From IMG/VR virus record IMGVR_UViG_3300028388_001285, positions 1 to 64,000 of that record: DNA of 64,000 bases, one strand, 5' to 3'. Source of the DNA: a virus. The notes beneath the pieces were generated by a model, which did not search any database, had not been told where the DNA came from, and saw only the letters and a list, made by a program, of their open reading frames with translations. Positions 36,204 through 45,977 of this stretch are shown piece by piece. The position numbers and the translations under genes were made by a program. How positions within the stretch are numbered: the stretch's first letter is position 1; every line of letters starts with the position of its first letter.

Positions 36204-37904
36204 ATGCCTCAATTTTTTGTAGACGCAAATAGAACTGCTTTTGACGCGAAGAAAAGAACTTTGCCAACGGAGATTTATTTGCCAGTAAATTTAGGACGTG
36301 CGACGGCAAAAGATACTACCGATTCTGTCGGTTCGTTTTTGGGTGCAACTCCCTCTGACTCAGTTAACTTGTGGGAATGGATTGAATACAAAAGTGCAGC
36401 TGACCCTGTAACTGATGTAGCAGATCTTAGAACCCTATCTGGAACTTCTGACGGAGATTCAACACTTGGTACCTTCACCGGATCAACTGTTGCTGATGGA
36501 GAAACGATTAAGGGAGCTATCCAAGATTTGGAAACTGCTTTCGAAGCGCTTACTGCGCCATCGTATTACGCAGATGTAGTATCTACTACTAATGTAACTT
36601 TGTCTGGGGAACAGACTATTGACGGAGTATTAACTTCTGCCAGTAGAGTTCTCTTAACAGGGCAAACAGATACCTCTGAGAATGGAGTGTACACAACTGC
36701 TGCTGGAGCATGGACTAGAATTCCAGAATTAAACAGTGCTGGCGAGTTTACTAAAGGTAAACTTATCTCAGTACTTAGTGGAACAACTTACTCTGACACT
36801 GTTTGGATGAACCAAGCGGCTGTCGAAACCCTTGAAACAAGTGGTATTACCATATCCCCACTTAGCGCTACTGCTATAGTACTTGATACTACACCACAGC
36901 TTGGTGGAATGCTTGACGTAAACGGACAAGCTATTGGAGATGGAACTAACGAACTTATAGTATTTTCTGAAACTGGCTCAGCCGTGAATGAAATTACTAT
37001 TACTAACGCAGCTACTGCTGGTGCTCCTAGCATTACAGCTAGTGGTGATGATACCAATATTGCTCTTAACCTTGACGGTAAAGGTACTGGAGATGTTACC
37101 ATCTCTGATTCTAACCTTGCTGTTACTGGCAACATTACTGTTACTGGTACTGTAGATACCAGAGATATCGCAGATGATGGTGACGCTATAGACAACTTAG
37201 TCACCTTGAGTGGTGTAGCTAAAGATGCAACTAGTGTTGGAACAATTGACGAAGGTGCTATTATCTCTGACACTACTATAGTAGGAGCTCTTGGAGAACT
37301 TTCCGTAGACCTCGACGCTATGCGTATTCTCAGTGGGGTTGCTGCTGAAGCTGTTGATTTAGGAGCTATCGCTGGCGGCAATGTCGTCACTGATAACAGT
37401 ACTATACTCACGGCAATCACTGAGCTCGACGTAGATCTTACGGCATTACAAACTGCTGTTGGAATTAATGCAGAAGCTACTCACTTGGGAGTATTCTCAG
37501 GTACAACTATTAGCGATAATCAGACTGCTAAGGCTGCGATTCAAGCTTTAGAGACTGCTCTCGAAGTAGAAGAAAATACTGGCTACATCAGCCTTACTAA
37601 GGTAGGAGCTGTTGCTGATGGTAATCACGACTTGTTCGTAATCCCAGCCGCACTGAATGGTTTAGACATCAAACGTGTCGATGTAGCTGCTGCTTCTGGT
37701 GCAGGTACTTGTGATGTACAACTCACCTCTGGTGGTGATAATGTACTCACATCTGCTCTAAGTATTAGCGGAACAACTGCTGCTTCATCTACTGGTATAG
37801 CAGATGGAGGACTCGCAACTGGTGAACTCTTGATTGCAGTTATAAGTAGTTATTCAGCTACCCTGACCGACATGGCAATAACTGTAACATACGGACCTGC
37901 GTAA
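36204..37904 (+). CDS. Second tail fibre protein
   Basis: A 566-residue protein starting MPQFFVDANRTAFDAKKR with fibre-type repeats: LGAFxG... such as LGTFTGSTVADGETIKGAIQ and LGVFSGTTISDNQTAKAAIQ, each followed by a LETA helix. It lies directly after the giant fibre and has no TGA codon. Probably a trimeric fibre segment or distal adaptor. Ends in TAA. Confidence 0.8.
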   Translation: MPQFFVDANRTAFDAKKRTLPTEIYLPVNLGRATAKDTTDSVGSFLGATPSDSVNLWEWIEYKSAADPVTDVADLRTLSGTSDGDSTLGTFTGSTVADGETIKGAIQDLETAFEALTAPSYYADVVSTTNVTLSGEQTIDGVLTSASRVLLTGQTDTSENGVYTTAAGAWTRIPELNSAGEFTKGKLISVLSGTTYSDTVWMNQAAVETLETSGITISPLSATAIVLDTTPQLGGMLDVNGQAIGDGTNELIVFSETGSAVNEITITNAATAGAPSITASGDDTNIALNLDGKGTGDVTISDSNLAVTGNITVTGTVDTRDIADDGDAIDNLVTLSGVAKDATSVGTIDEGAIISDTTIVGALGELSVDLDAMRILSGVAAEAVDLGAIAGGNVVTDNSTILTAITELDVDLTALQTAVGINAEATHLGVFSGTTISDNQTAKAAIQALETALEVEENTGYISLTKVGAVADGNHDLFVIPAALNGLDIKRVDVAAASGAGTCDVQLTSGGDNVLTSALSISGTTAASSTGIADGGLATGELLIAVISSYSATLTDMAITVTYGPA

Positions 37905-37914
37905 AAAACTAACA

Positions 37915-38433
37915 ATGAAATATCTACTGTCTTTACTACTGATGTTAACTATGATCATGAGCTTAAATGCTCAACGCAATGATTATAGACTATGATTTAC
38001 ACAACTAAGTGTACAAGCACCGATATGTATTGACGGAAGAACTGAAGCATACAAAGAGTTTGGGCACAGTCCTAACTTTGAGTGGGAGGCTGGATACGAA
38101 TGGCACTTGGATGCCGGATGAATCGCTCCAGTCACCCAACTCACGTATGCAGTTGACCGAGATATATTCAAGCATAAGTCTAGAAGTTACCTCCGATTAA
38201 AGCAGGGGTTTGACTTCTTACCTGATGAAGATAGTGATCTCATAGTATTCTTACCTATTCGGAATATCAGGTTAACTGGATGGAAGTTCTGGAAAGGAGA
38301 ATACAATTCCCCATTTCTTACCGAGATGCGCTGGAGGTACAACGACGATTGAAAATTTAGACTGGCTTGGGAATTCTATAAGGATACCTTTCTTGTAAGA
38401 GCCGGAGTCACAATAAACATATACAAATGGTAA
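37915..38433 (+). CDS. Secreted, possible outer-membrane beta-barrel protein
   Basis: A 172-residue protein with a signal peptide (KYLLSLLLMLTMIMSLNAQ) and a mature part rich in aromatic and alternating residues ending in RAGVTINIYKW, a terminal strand like that of outer-membrane barrels. Three TGA codons (37993, 38119, 38350) are read as Trp: RLWFTQ, DAGWIAP and NDDWKF. Without recoding there is no gene here. It could modify the host surface or act in superinfection exclusion. Ends in TAA, which overlaps the next start. Confidence 0.6.
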
Positions 38434-38906
38434 TTACAACTGCAAGTGATTGTGGCAGTCTAACTGTTACGTCACCATTGTTTGTAGATTCACAAGAGCC
38501 CACATATACACTTGAATACAAGTCTTGTGGTGACACAGAGTTTACTACGATGGATATAACGTTCGGTACTGGGATACCGCAATATACCATTACCCCAACT
38601 ATGCTTGGACAAACGGATGAGATTTGTGACGGTATCTACTGTTTCAAACTCACTGCTACTTATACTGACGAATCCATAGCTGTGGAGTATGCTCAGGAGT
38701 TTGTAGATTGTGTTGCCAAGTGTAATATAGTAGACATTATGATGGAGACTTTGAGCTCGGATGTTCGTCAATGGTACGAAGCCGTGCATGACTCCACTGA
38801 ATGTTTCTACTGTGATTGCGAAAAGACTTGTGACCTATACCAAATCTATTTAGATATAGTGGCCAATTCAGAGGCCAACCTAAGTAATCCCTGCACGAAA
38901 TGCTAA
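38427..38906 (+). CDS. Cys-rich fibre-region protein
   Basis: A 159-residue acidic protein with many Cys (CFYCDCEKTCDLYQ near the end) and a beta-sandwich-like N-terminal region. Overlaps the preceding gene by 7 bases and the next by 7 bases. Found in the fibre module; perhaps a disulfide- or metal-stabilised fibre component. Ends in TAA. Confidence 0.6.
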   Translation: MVITTASDCGSLTVTSPLFVDSQEPTYTLEYKSCGDTEFTTMDITFGTGIPQYTITPTMLGQTDEICDGIYCFKLTATYTDESIAVEYAQEFVDCVAKCNIVDIMMETLSSDVRQWYEAVHDSTECFYCDCEKTCDLYQIYLDIVANSEANLSNPCTKC

Positions 38907-39208
38907 CCTATAAATGCGTTGCAACGCACCTGCGACATAAAGGCGTTCTAGAAAAGAAGTACGGCTTGCACTGCAAGACTGGGGACTGCTATGCGTCTAT
39001 CGCAACAGAGTATAGAAATATATACTTTATTAGAAATAACTCTAGCTGTTTAGATACGGATTCATGCATTCCTACCAAACCTTTAAGTTGTACAGGAACT
39101 CCCATCTGTCCAAGTATACTCAGTAATTGTGAACTCACATTAACTGATATTACACCGATAGATACAAACTGCACCGTATTTGGGATAGTACAAAACCCTA
39201 CAGTATAA
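38900..39208 (+). CDS. Cys-rich small protein
   Basis: A 102-residue protein with ten Cys (for example CKTGDCYASIATEYRN and CTGTPICPSILSNC). It lies in the same overlapping block as its neighbours and its TAA overlaps the next ATG (TAATG). It may be a structural accessory. Function unknown. Confidence 0.55.
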   Translation: MLTYKCVATHLRHKGVLEKKYGLHCKTGDCYASIATEYRNIYFIRNNSSCLDTDSCIPTKPLSCTGTPICPSILSNCELTLTDITPIDTNCTVFGIVQNPTV

Positions 39209-40698
39209 TGATAACAGTAACTATAAATTTAAGTATAACTGGAGGGACAGCCCCTTTTAAGTACTGGGTAACACACACTTGTCCAGACGCTGTTGTGATA
39301 ACGAATCCTACTGGCACATCTACTACTGATACTATAGATGTGACCGTACAGTTTCCGAACACGACAGTTCTAACTAATTGTGCTAACCTGTTTACTCTTA
39401 GAGTGGAAGACGCTTTAGGATGTATTGGAGAGTGGAGTATCGGATTTCATAATCCATGTGTAGATTTTTCTTTAGGCACTGTACAAAATTCTGCTCCATA
39501 TACCTACTGGGTTAGCCCTACAGGTAACAATGGACCAGTGACGTACTCATGGTCAATACCTTCATTCATGGAGTTCTTGAACAGTACCAGTACAGATGAC
39601 GTAATACATCTTAAGATTAAGGATAATTACTCACCTCCTGCTGGGGGTATATCTGGAACTATCACTGTCTTTGGTACCGATGAGGTAGGGTGTACAGCAA
39701 CTGCTACTACTGTAGTCAGTGTATGTAAACCTACAGCATTTGAACAAGAGTACTCAGCTTACTGTACTGGTAACGGGGAAGACCCATTCTACATAGTAGA
39801 GTGGTTGCCGATCTGAGATCCAGCAATCTCTCCTTGTGAGGAGGGTCAGTGGGCTACAGTAAATGGCGTAAGCGATTCCATCAAGGATTGGTATAGAGTG
39901 GATACAGGGGTACAAGAAACCTCTATTAGCACTGAGTTAATATTTGACGGGAAGATACAAGCTAGACCATTCTTCAGTCAAGATTTAAGCTTAACAGATC
40001 CAGTGACGTACAAGGCAGTTTACACAGTAACTACTTTGAACGGTGTTGTGACTGACCCTACTACTCTACTACTCACAGTATATCCATGTGAAGAGGGAGG
40101 AAGACCTATGGGCATTACTTTAAATGCACAGGCTAACTGCCTTGGAGATGATATAGAACTTGACTTAGAGGACATAGTACACTCTAGCAGTAGTACTATT
40201 GACTGGACCACATTCAACATAATCACTGACGCAGCTGTTGCAGGAGCTACAACCTCTTGGGATGGTGTAACCAGAACGCTGACTTACAGCCCTGGTGTAC
40301 TAGCTGGAGTAGATAAAGTTGAATGGGAAGTAGCTGATGCAAACGGTATATTCTCAGGAAAGATAAACATTTACTTTGATTTGGACTGTCCGGCTGTGAT
40401 TACAGCCACTGACGACACGGCATGTGTAGTCTGCGGAACTACTACAAGTATAGACGTACTTGCAAATGACGTAGGAGACTTTGACCCACTGTCGTTACAG
40501 ATAGCTCAGTTCCCACAATATGGAGCTGCTACCGTAATCAATAACGAAATAGTTTACACCATCCCAGCCAATGTAGCTGGAACGGATGTAATCAAATACC
40601 AAGTTAAGAATAGAAATCATACCGGGGTATCTAACCTCGGAACCTTAGACATAGAAATAGTATGCGCTGGTTCAGATAACTCTACTTTAGCTTGCTAA
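39208..40698 (+). CDS. Ig/SprB-like adhesin-type protein
   Basis: A 496-residue protein built of Ig/PKD-like beta-sandwich domains with SprB-type ends: LRVEDALGCIGEWS, VFGTDEVGCTATATTVVSVC, and a later STSIDVLANDVGDFDP block of the cadherin-like family. One TGA (39814-39816) is read as Trp in VEWLPIWDPAISPCEE. SprB is a Flavobacteria gliding adhesin; similarity suggests a surface- or fibre-located protein. Ends in TAA. Confidence 0.75.
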
Positions 40699-40726
40699 TT
40701 TAAATAAACCTATAATATAATATAAA

Positions 40727-41302
40727 ATGGCTTGTACATTTAATTTATTTGATAGACTTACTGGTACACCGCAGACTGGGGGAACTTGGTCAAAAGATGG
40801 TGGTAACCCACAAGACGTTGTGTTGACTGGAGCTCACTTAGGAACTTTCGATCCTTCAGGGCTAGTCCTGGGAACTTACACGTTTACCTATTCTGTAGGT
40901 GCCGTGCCTTGCGACGATACAGCTGATGTTGTAGTAACCGTTAACGCGACCGCAGTGGCTGGTGATGACGTATCCAAGACTTATTGTACCACTGATACCA
41001 CACAATACAACCTGTATAATTTGATTACAGGTAGTCCGGATTCGGACGGTGATTGGCAAGCTGGCACATCTGGTGTAACTTCAGCTGGTTATGACGATAA
41101 CAGTACTTCAACTGTTACTGACGATACGTTCCAACCTAGCTTAGTGGCAGAAGGTACCTACGTGTTCATCTATAACGTGAATCATGGTGATGGTAATACA
41201 CCTCCTGGTTGCGATAGTTGTACCGACAGCTCTACTTTAACTATTAACGTAGTTGCAACTGGTGACGCAGGTGGAAACGGCGTAGCTACTGCTTGTAACT
41301 AA
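40727..41302 (+). CDS. Ig-like domain protein (paralogue 1)
   Basis: A 191-residue protein with two Ig-like units: LFDRLTGTPQTGGTWSKDGG and then TYCTTDTTQYNLYNLITGSP, each ending in a GTY/V-FxYxV pattern followed by CDDTADVVVTV or DSSTLTINVV. It is the first of four paralogues in a row (40727, 41319, 41734, 42451). No TGA. Ends in TAA. Confidence 0.7.
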   Translation: MACTFNLFDRLTGTPQTGGTWSKDGGNPQDVVLTGAHLGTFDPSGLVLGTYTFTYSVGAVPCDDTADVVVTVNATAVAGDDVSKTYCTTDTTQYNLYNLITGSPDSDGDWQAGTSGVTSAGYDDNSTSTVTDDTFQPSLVAEGTYVFIYNVNHGDGNTPPGCDSCTDSSTLTINVVATGDAGGNGVATACN

Positions 41303-41318
41303 TAACTAACTACAACAC

Positions 41319-41723
41319 ATGGCTTCTACTAGATTTTTATTTGATCATTTAACTGGAAGCCCTGACAGCACTGGATCATGGACTCTGGTCTCAGGGCCGG
41401 GTAGTGATGCAGACCTAAAAGTAAATGGTACCCCGCAGACTATCACTTATGGTAACTCTGTGGGTACTAACTACTTTGTTAACATAGGGTTTGACTCTAC
41501 TATAGGAACTGCAACTGGTGTGTACGTATTTAGATATACTACTGGTGTATCTCCTTGTGAGGATACTGCTGATGTGACGATTACTGTATCTGCACCACCG
41601 ACTTTTGATGTATCTGAGGATATATGCCTATGCCATTCAGGTACAGATGTAACGGAAGATATATGTAATTGTCAGGTAGTGGATGTTGGTACAAATACAG
41701 CAGATACGATATGTTTCACATAA
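41319..41723 (+). CDS. Ig-like domain protein (paralogue 2)
   Basis: A 134-residue protein with one Ig-like unit: RFLFDHLTGSPDSTGSW at the start and VFRYTTGVSPCEDTADVTIT at the end, then a short Cys-rich tail with two ICxC pairs (DICLCHSGT, DICNCQVVD). Shares its layout with paralogue 1. Ends in TAA. Confidence 0.7.
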   Translation: MASTRFLFDHLTGSPDSTGSWTLVSGPGSDADLKVNGTPQTITYGNSVGTNYFVNIGFDSTIGTATGVYVFRYTTGVSPCEDTADVTITVSAPPTFDVSEDICLCHSGTDVTEDICNCQVVDVGTNTADTICFT

Positions 41724-41733
41724 ATAAACAATT

Positions 41734-42447
41734 ATGGCTGACTTTCTTTTAAAAGATTTTGACATACTTAATGGTGGAGACGGTACTCCATCTGTAGTAG
41801 ATCCAGGAGGAGCTTGGAGATTAACCGCAGCCCCCGAAGATTACAATGGATACATTCGTTTCGATACTCCACCTAATGGAGATCAGGCGGTAGCCGTTGG
41901 GCAATTACTACCCGGAGACGATGATCCCAAGATCTTGTTCACAACTGGCAGAGGTAAATTCGTTCTGACGTATGAACTTTCTGGAGAATGTGATCAGACC
42001 GACGACTACACGATGTGATACATGGAAAATGATTACTTTGTCCATGCCAAGGATATAGGCGTTATAGCAAATGGCGACACTTTTGATAGCAAGGTTTTGT
42101 CTTGTTACCACCGATCCGATAATCCTGGATTACCGTCTACTAGCAGCGTCAATGATGAGGACTGCTGGTTCACATTCACGACACCCTCTTCTGGGGGATT
42201 CATTGGACAAAGTTTGAGTATTGACAGTATAAATACTGACGAGCTGGAGAACCCACAAATTCGTATTTACTCTGATTACGATACCGAGATTAATGAAACC
42301 TCTGTTATTACAACCTCTTCGCAGCAACGTAGAGAATACACAGGAGTAAACAAATGGACTACAAATACTCAGTATTGGGTATGGGTGTCTAATCTAAACA
42401 CTAGTAGTCCTGGAGGGGAATTTAGATTTACATTTCAATGGTACTAG
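41734..42447 (+). CDS. Ig-like plus beta-sandwich domain protein (paralogue 3)
   Basis: A 237-residue protein. Residues 1-94 form the Ig-like unit (LNGGDGTPSVVDPGGAW to FVLTYELSGECDQTDDY). The TGA at 42016-42018 is read as Trp in DYTMWYMENDYF, joining a second domain that ends in the beta-sandwich-like KWTTNTQYWVWVSNLN and FRFTFQWY. That second domain resembles carbohydrate-binding PPC-type folds. Ends in TAG. Confidence 0.65.
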
Positions 42448-42450
42448 AAC

Positions 42451-43785
42451 ATGGCAACAATTAATTTAAAAACAAAACACGAAGAACTTGTAGGAGGTTC
42501 TGTGGACCCAGGAGGTACTTGGACAATCACCGATCACGATGGTGGGTTCCCAGTCTCCATAACTGTAGATGGATCATCAAGCTCTTATGCGGACAATGAT
42601 ACAATAGGATCAGATGACAACCCCGAAGTTGCTTTTGCTTCTAGAGGAGTCTATGAGTTTACGTACTCAGTATCAGCTGGGTGTGTAGCGGCTTCGGCCA
42701 CAATGACTATTACAGTGCAGGGTCCAGCAGCGAGTATCACTGACGATACATCTAGCTGTACATACGAGATCTCTTTAACTAATCCTACCAGTGGAACTAA
42801 TCTCACAGCAGATTTGTCTGTGGCGAACAACTCCTCTGATATAACATTAGAGATGCGTAAAACTATCGACCGAACTTGCTCACCAGTAGCAGGTTGGACT
42901 GAAGTAAACATCTTAGATGAGACGCTAACAGCCACAGGACAGCTGTGGTCGGGCGTTCGACAGGCAGATGGAGCCTTCCTATACGACGGAGATTATATAA
43001 CGACTCTGCGCATTTATAGGAGTTATCCAAACAACTTCATGCTAGTCAATCTTAATCCTACTACCTCTCCATACCTTACAGGTGTGTGCGGTACAGTGGA
43101 TGCCAATGATTTACTGTATGATGGTAGCTCCCCAAATACATTCGCTACCGCAGTTAAATGCGTGATAAAGAATGCTATACACGGTTACTGGGGCTTAACC
43201 GAAAATACGAACTATAACATAGAGGTACTAGCATCTGGAGCTTCAGGCTCTGGCAGCATCAGTATACGATTCAAAGCTAAGAACAACCCTACTACAAGCC
43301 CAGCTTGGGTAGGTATTGACAGTTTGAATATACTCATGAAGTACTACTCTAATGGTACACTTACAGATAGTTATTATACAAATGGATTTACAGCAGCAGC
43401 TGTAGTGAATTCCTATGTCATCTCTGACAGTACTCCTTGTGGAGTGTTAGGAGGCACTTGGACTCCAGCTGCAATTCCTTTCTTGGATGAAAACCATTTG
43501 ACCTATAACTCAATTGTGCCGACAGTTACGACACTAACGTACTCCCCGTACGGAAGCCCTACTACATCCGTGAACTGCTCAGTGACTCACTTAGACGCTG
43601 ACGATACACAAAGTTGTAGTCAAGGCAGGACATATCAGTGGGAAATAGATACTGGAGGCGGCTATGTCTCGCAAGGTAGCACCACTGAGGTTATAGATGT
43701 TACGACTGCGGGTGACTATCGCGTCACGATCAGTTGCTTAGATCAAGGGTGCAGCAATGTTTCTGCGCCTGTGACAGTGACGTAA
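42451..43785 (+). CDS. Ig-like fibre-tip protein (paralogue 4)
   Basis: A 444-residue protein. The N-terminal Ig-like unit (KHEELVGGSVDPGGTWTITD to YEFTYSVSAGCVAASATMTI) is related to the three preceding genes. The C-terminal part is an unrelated beta-rich region with two CxxxQG-like Cys and a final Ig-like strand set (GDYRVTISCLDQGCSNVSAP). No TGA. Ends in TAA, followed by a terminator. Confidence 0.7.
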   Translation: MATINLKTKHEELVGGSVDPGGTWTITDHDGGFPVSITVDGSSSSYADNDTIGSDDNPEVAFASRGVYEFTYSVSAGCVAASATMTITVQGPAASITDDTSSCTYEISLTNPTSGTNLTADLSVANNSSDITLEMRKTIDRTCSPVAGWTEVNILDETLTATGQLWSGVRQADGAFLYDGDYITTLRIYRSYPNNFMLVNLNPTTSPYLTGVCGTVDANDLLYDGSSPNTFATAVKCVIKNAIHGYWGLTENTNYNIEVLASGASGSGSISIRFKAKNNPTTSPAWVGIDSLNILMKYYSNGTLTDSYYTNGFTAAAVVNSYVISDSTPCGVLGGTWTPAAIPFLDENHLTYNSIVPTVTTLTYSPYGSPTTSVNCSVTHLDADDTQSCSQGRTYQWEIDTGGGYVSQGSTTEVIDVTTAGDYRVTISCLDQGCSNVSAPVTVT

Positions 43786-43815
43786 TATAACACCACACAT
43801 ATAAAAGTTAAAGAG

Positions 43816-43847
43816 GGGAGTAGGCGTAAAGCCACACTCCCTTTTTT
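43816..43847 (+). terminator. Strong rho-independent terminator
   Basis: GGGAGT pairs with ACTCCC (43816-43821 with 43836-43841), enclosing a GGC/GCC pair, followed by six T (43842-43847). It ends the fibre operon. Confidence 0.9.
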
Positions 43848-43890
43848 GTTATTAGCGTACTGGAAAATATTTAATTATAATAACTATATT
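43848..43890 (+). promoter_or_regulatory. Putative AT-rich promoter
   Basis: After the terminator, TATAAT (43876-43881) sits about nine bases before the next start codon in an AT-rich leader, as at 15844. No good -35 element is visible. The pair of terminator and TATAAT box suggests a transcription unit boundary. Confidence 0.35.
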
Positions 43891-44649
43891 ATGGCTACAA
43901 GATTAGAACACATTTACGCGATACAAAATCAGTATCACAGAGGGTCTAAGCCTGACGATGCTAAGTACCCTTCCAACCGATTAGTGGAACATTTTCTAAA
44001 CACTATGAGGGCGTTGCTGGTTAAACGTAAACAAGACAAGCACTACACTATATCGCCAATGACATATCAGACTGTGTGCATACCTCTAGAGGTTTCTTCC
44101 TATGAGGAGTGCAGCTGTTTGGATGAGGAGATTCTACCGCTGTTGGAGGATTGTACTTTACTGAAGTCTAAATGTCCACTACCGTCCGAGATAACATCTA
44201 GGTGGGGTACATCAATAGACGTCAAGTATTTGAATGGTAATCCAGTCCCACGCACTAGTATGACCTCTAACAAATATGCTCCCTACTCGTTAGCAGGAGC
44301 TGGACAAGTCGAAGGTTGGTTTATAGGAGACAACTCATACTTATATGTAATCAACTCAAGCATGTTACAAGTGGTACTCGCCAGAGCTTTATGGGAGAAC
44401 CCAGCAGACCTAGATGGCTACTGCGACTGTAATGAAATCACCATAGGAGGTGGTAGTAACGGTAGCGGAAGCACTACATGCCATGACTCACTTACAGAGG
44501 AATACCCGATTGACGCTGAGTTAGTCGAACCTCTATACAGTATGGTTATGGATAAGTTGTATAGGTCACAAGCACTTCCCATCGACAACATGAACGATGG
44601 AAGAGAAGTTGAACACCTAAATGCATTAGATCCTAATGAAAGACAATAA
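43891..44649 (+). CDS. Conserved crAss-like structural protein
   Basis: A 252-residue protein beginning MATRLEHIYAIQNQYHRGSK, with an acidic Cys-rich middle (CSCLDEEILPLLEDC) and a DLDGYCDCNEITIG block. It starts the second structural operon, in which neck and tail genes follow. I used ATG 43891; an upstream TTG lies inside the terminator. Ends in TAA. Confidence 0.7.
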   Translation: MATRLEHIYAIQNQYHRGSKPDDAKYPSNRLVEHFLNTMRALLVKRKQDKHYTISPMTYQTVCIPLEVSSYEECSCLDEEILPLLEDCTLLKSKCPLPSEITSRWGTSIDVKYLNGNPVPRTSMTSNKYAPYSLAGAGQVEGWFIGDNSYLYVINSSMLQVVLARALWENPADLDGYCDCNEITIGGGSNGSGSTTCHDSLTEEYPIDAELVEPLYSMVMDKLYRSQALPIDNMNDGREVEHLNALDPNERQ

Positions 44650-45088
44650 GAGATCTTATACTCTACAAGACATCTACGAACAGTACGACAACCCCCACGA
44701 CCTAGACAAAGCAGACTATATAAAAATATGCAGGGCATTTAATTACTACCTAGTCCGATCACTTATCGAGACTGGGTATGCTTATAAATTACCCCACACA
44801 CTAGGCACAATTTCCATACGTAAACGTAAGGGAGGTGGAGGACTACTGAACTTTAAACATTATAATGAGACTGGTGAGAAGGTTTATTTAAAGAACAAAC
44901 ACTCTGAGGGATACTACTGTAAGTGGATTTGAAATAAGTCCAGACCCCAGTGTGTACTCAGAGATCCACAGTTGTATTCTTTCAAAGCTACTAGAACTAA
45001 TAATAGGGCTTTAGCTAAGGCTGTAAAAGGCAAGAACACAATGAAAAAATATTTTACTTATGACAAGAATCCGGTATACATCAATTAA
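44636..45088 (+). CDS. Conserved crAss-like structural protein
   Basis: A 150-residue basic protein. Blocks include YAYKLPHTLGTISIRKR and CKWIWNKSRPQCVLRD, where the second W is TGA (44930-44932). These match small conserved proteins near the tail genes of crAss-like phages. Overlaps the previous gene by 14 bases and the next by 29. Ends in TAA. Confidence 0.7.
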
Positions 45089-45977
45089 ATCGGTTCTATA
45101 CGATTTGTCTACGCTTGTTCCAGAGAACGAATGGAATGACTTAAAGTTTACGGAGTGAGCTATTAAAGCCCTACGTAAGTTGAAGTCTGAAGTTAAATTA
45201 GAAGAGGCCGTAGCTATTAGGAATCTAGTAGAACACAAAGCGCAGCTGCCTAACGATCTAACGTATCTTACGCAAGTTGCCTACCGACCAGAGTTACCAT
45301 CTGATGAGATAGAGGAACTCACACGAATCATGAATCTCCAAGGGGAAGAGTGGAACACAGCGGTAACAGACCATATGTTTAATCCTAGCGGACTTCCAGA
45401 GAAAGCCGTACGATCATTATATGCGTCTGGTTTGAACAAGTGGTACCCAATGCGAGCTTCTAGTTCTCCATTTATGTCTGGAATACTTATTACTGGCACT
45501 CCTTACAACAGCGTAGATTGGACAACTCCTAACTTGCAGGGGGATCACGAATACATAGTCGATTCAAGCATGTGCTTAACGTCGACGCTCTCTGATGCGG
45601 TGTTAGCTATATCGTATATGAGATACCCCGTAAAAGCTAATGGGGACACACTTATACCCGACGATGAGGATTTGAAAGAAGCAATAGTACACTACTGTCT
45701 GTATAGATACTGGTTGACTAGAAGTTTCTTACGTGAACCAAACGCCGACAAAGAAAGAGACTATCATCTGTCACGGTACGAGGTGTTAATGGCCAAGGCT
45801 GGCGGAGAATTAAACTTACCTACTTTAGATGAATTAGAAAACCTCAAGAACCTGACTAACCGATTAGTTCCTAGATCTAATCAGTACGACAACTTCTTTA
45901 GTAAGTTGAACAACAGGGAATCTGCTGACACCATGTCACACTGAGGTAATCATGATACTAACAATTATGCCAACTAA
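45060..45977 (+). CDS. Neck/tail structural protein
   Basis: A 305-residue protein beginning MTRIRYTSIKSVLYDLST. The first TGA (45156) gives KFTEWAIKALRKLK and a second TGA (45942) gives TMSHWGNHDT close to the C-terminus. It has ring- or stopper-like features (LAISYMRYPVKANGDTLIP and HYCLYRYWLTRSFLREPN). Its ATG 45060 is inside the previous gene. Ends in TAA. Assignment to a ring or collar protein is inferred from position and general pattern. Confidence 0.65.
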
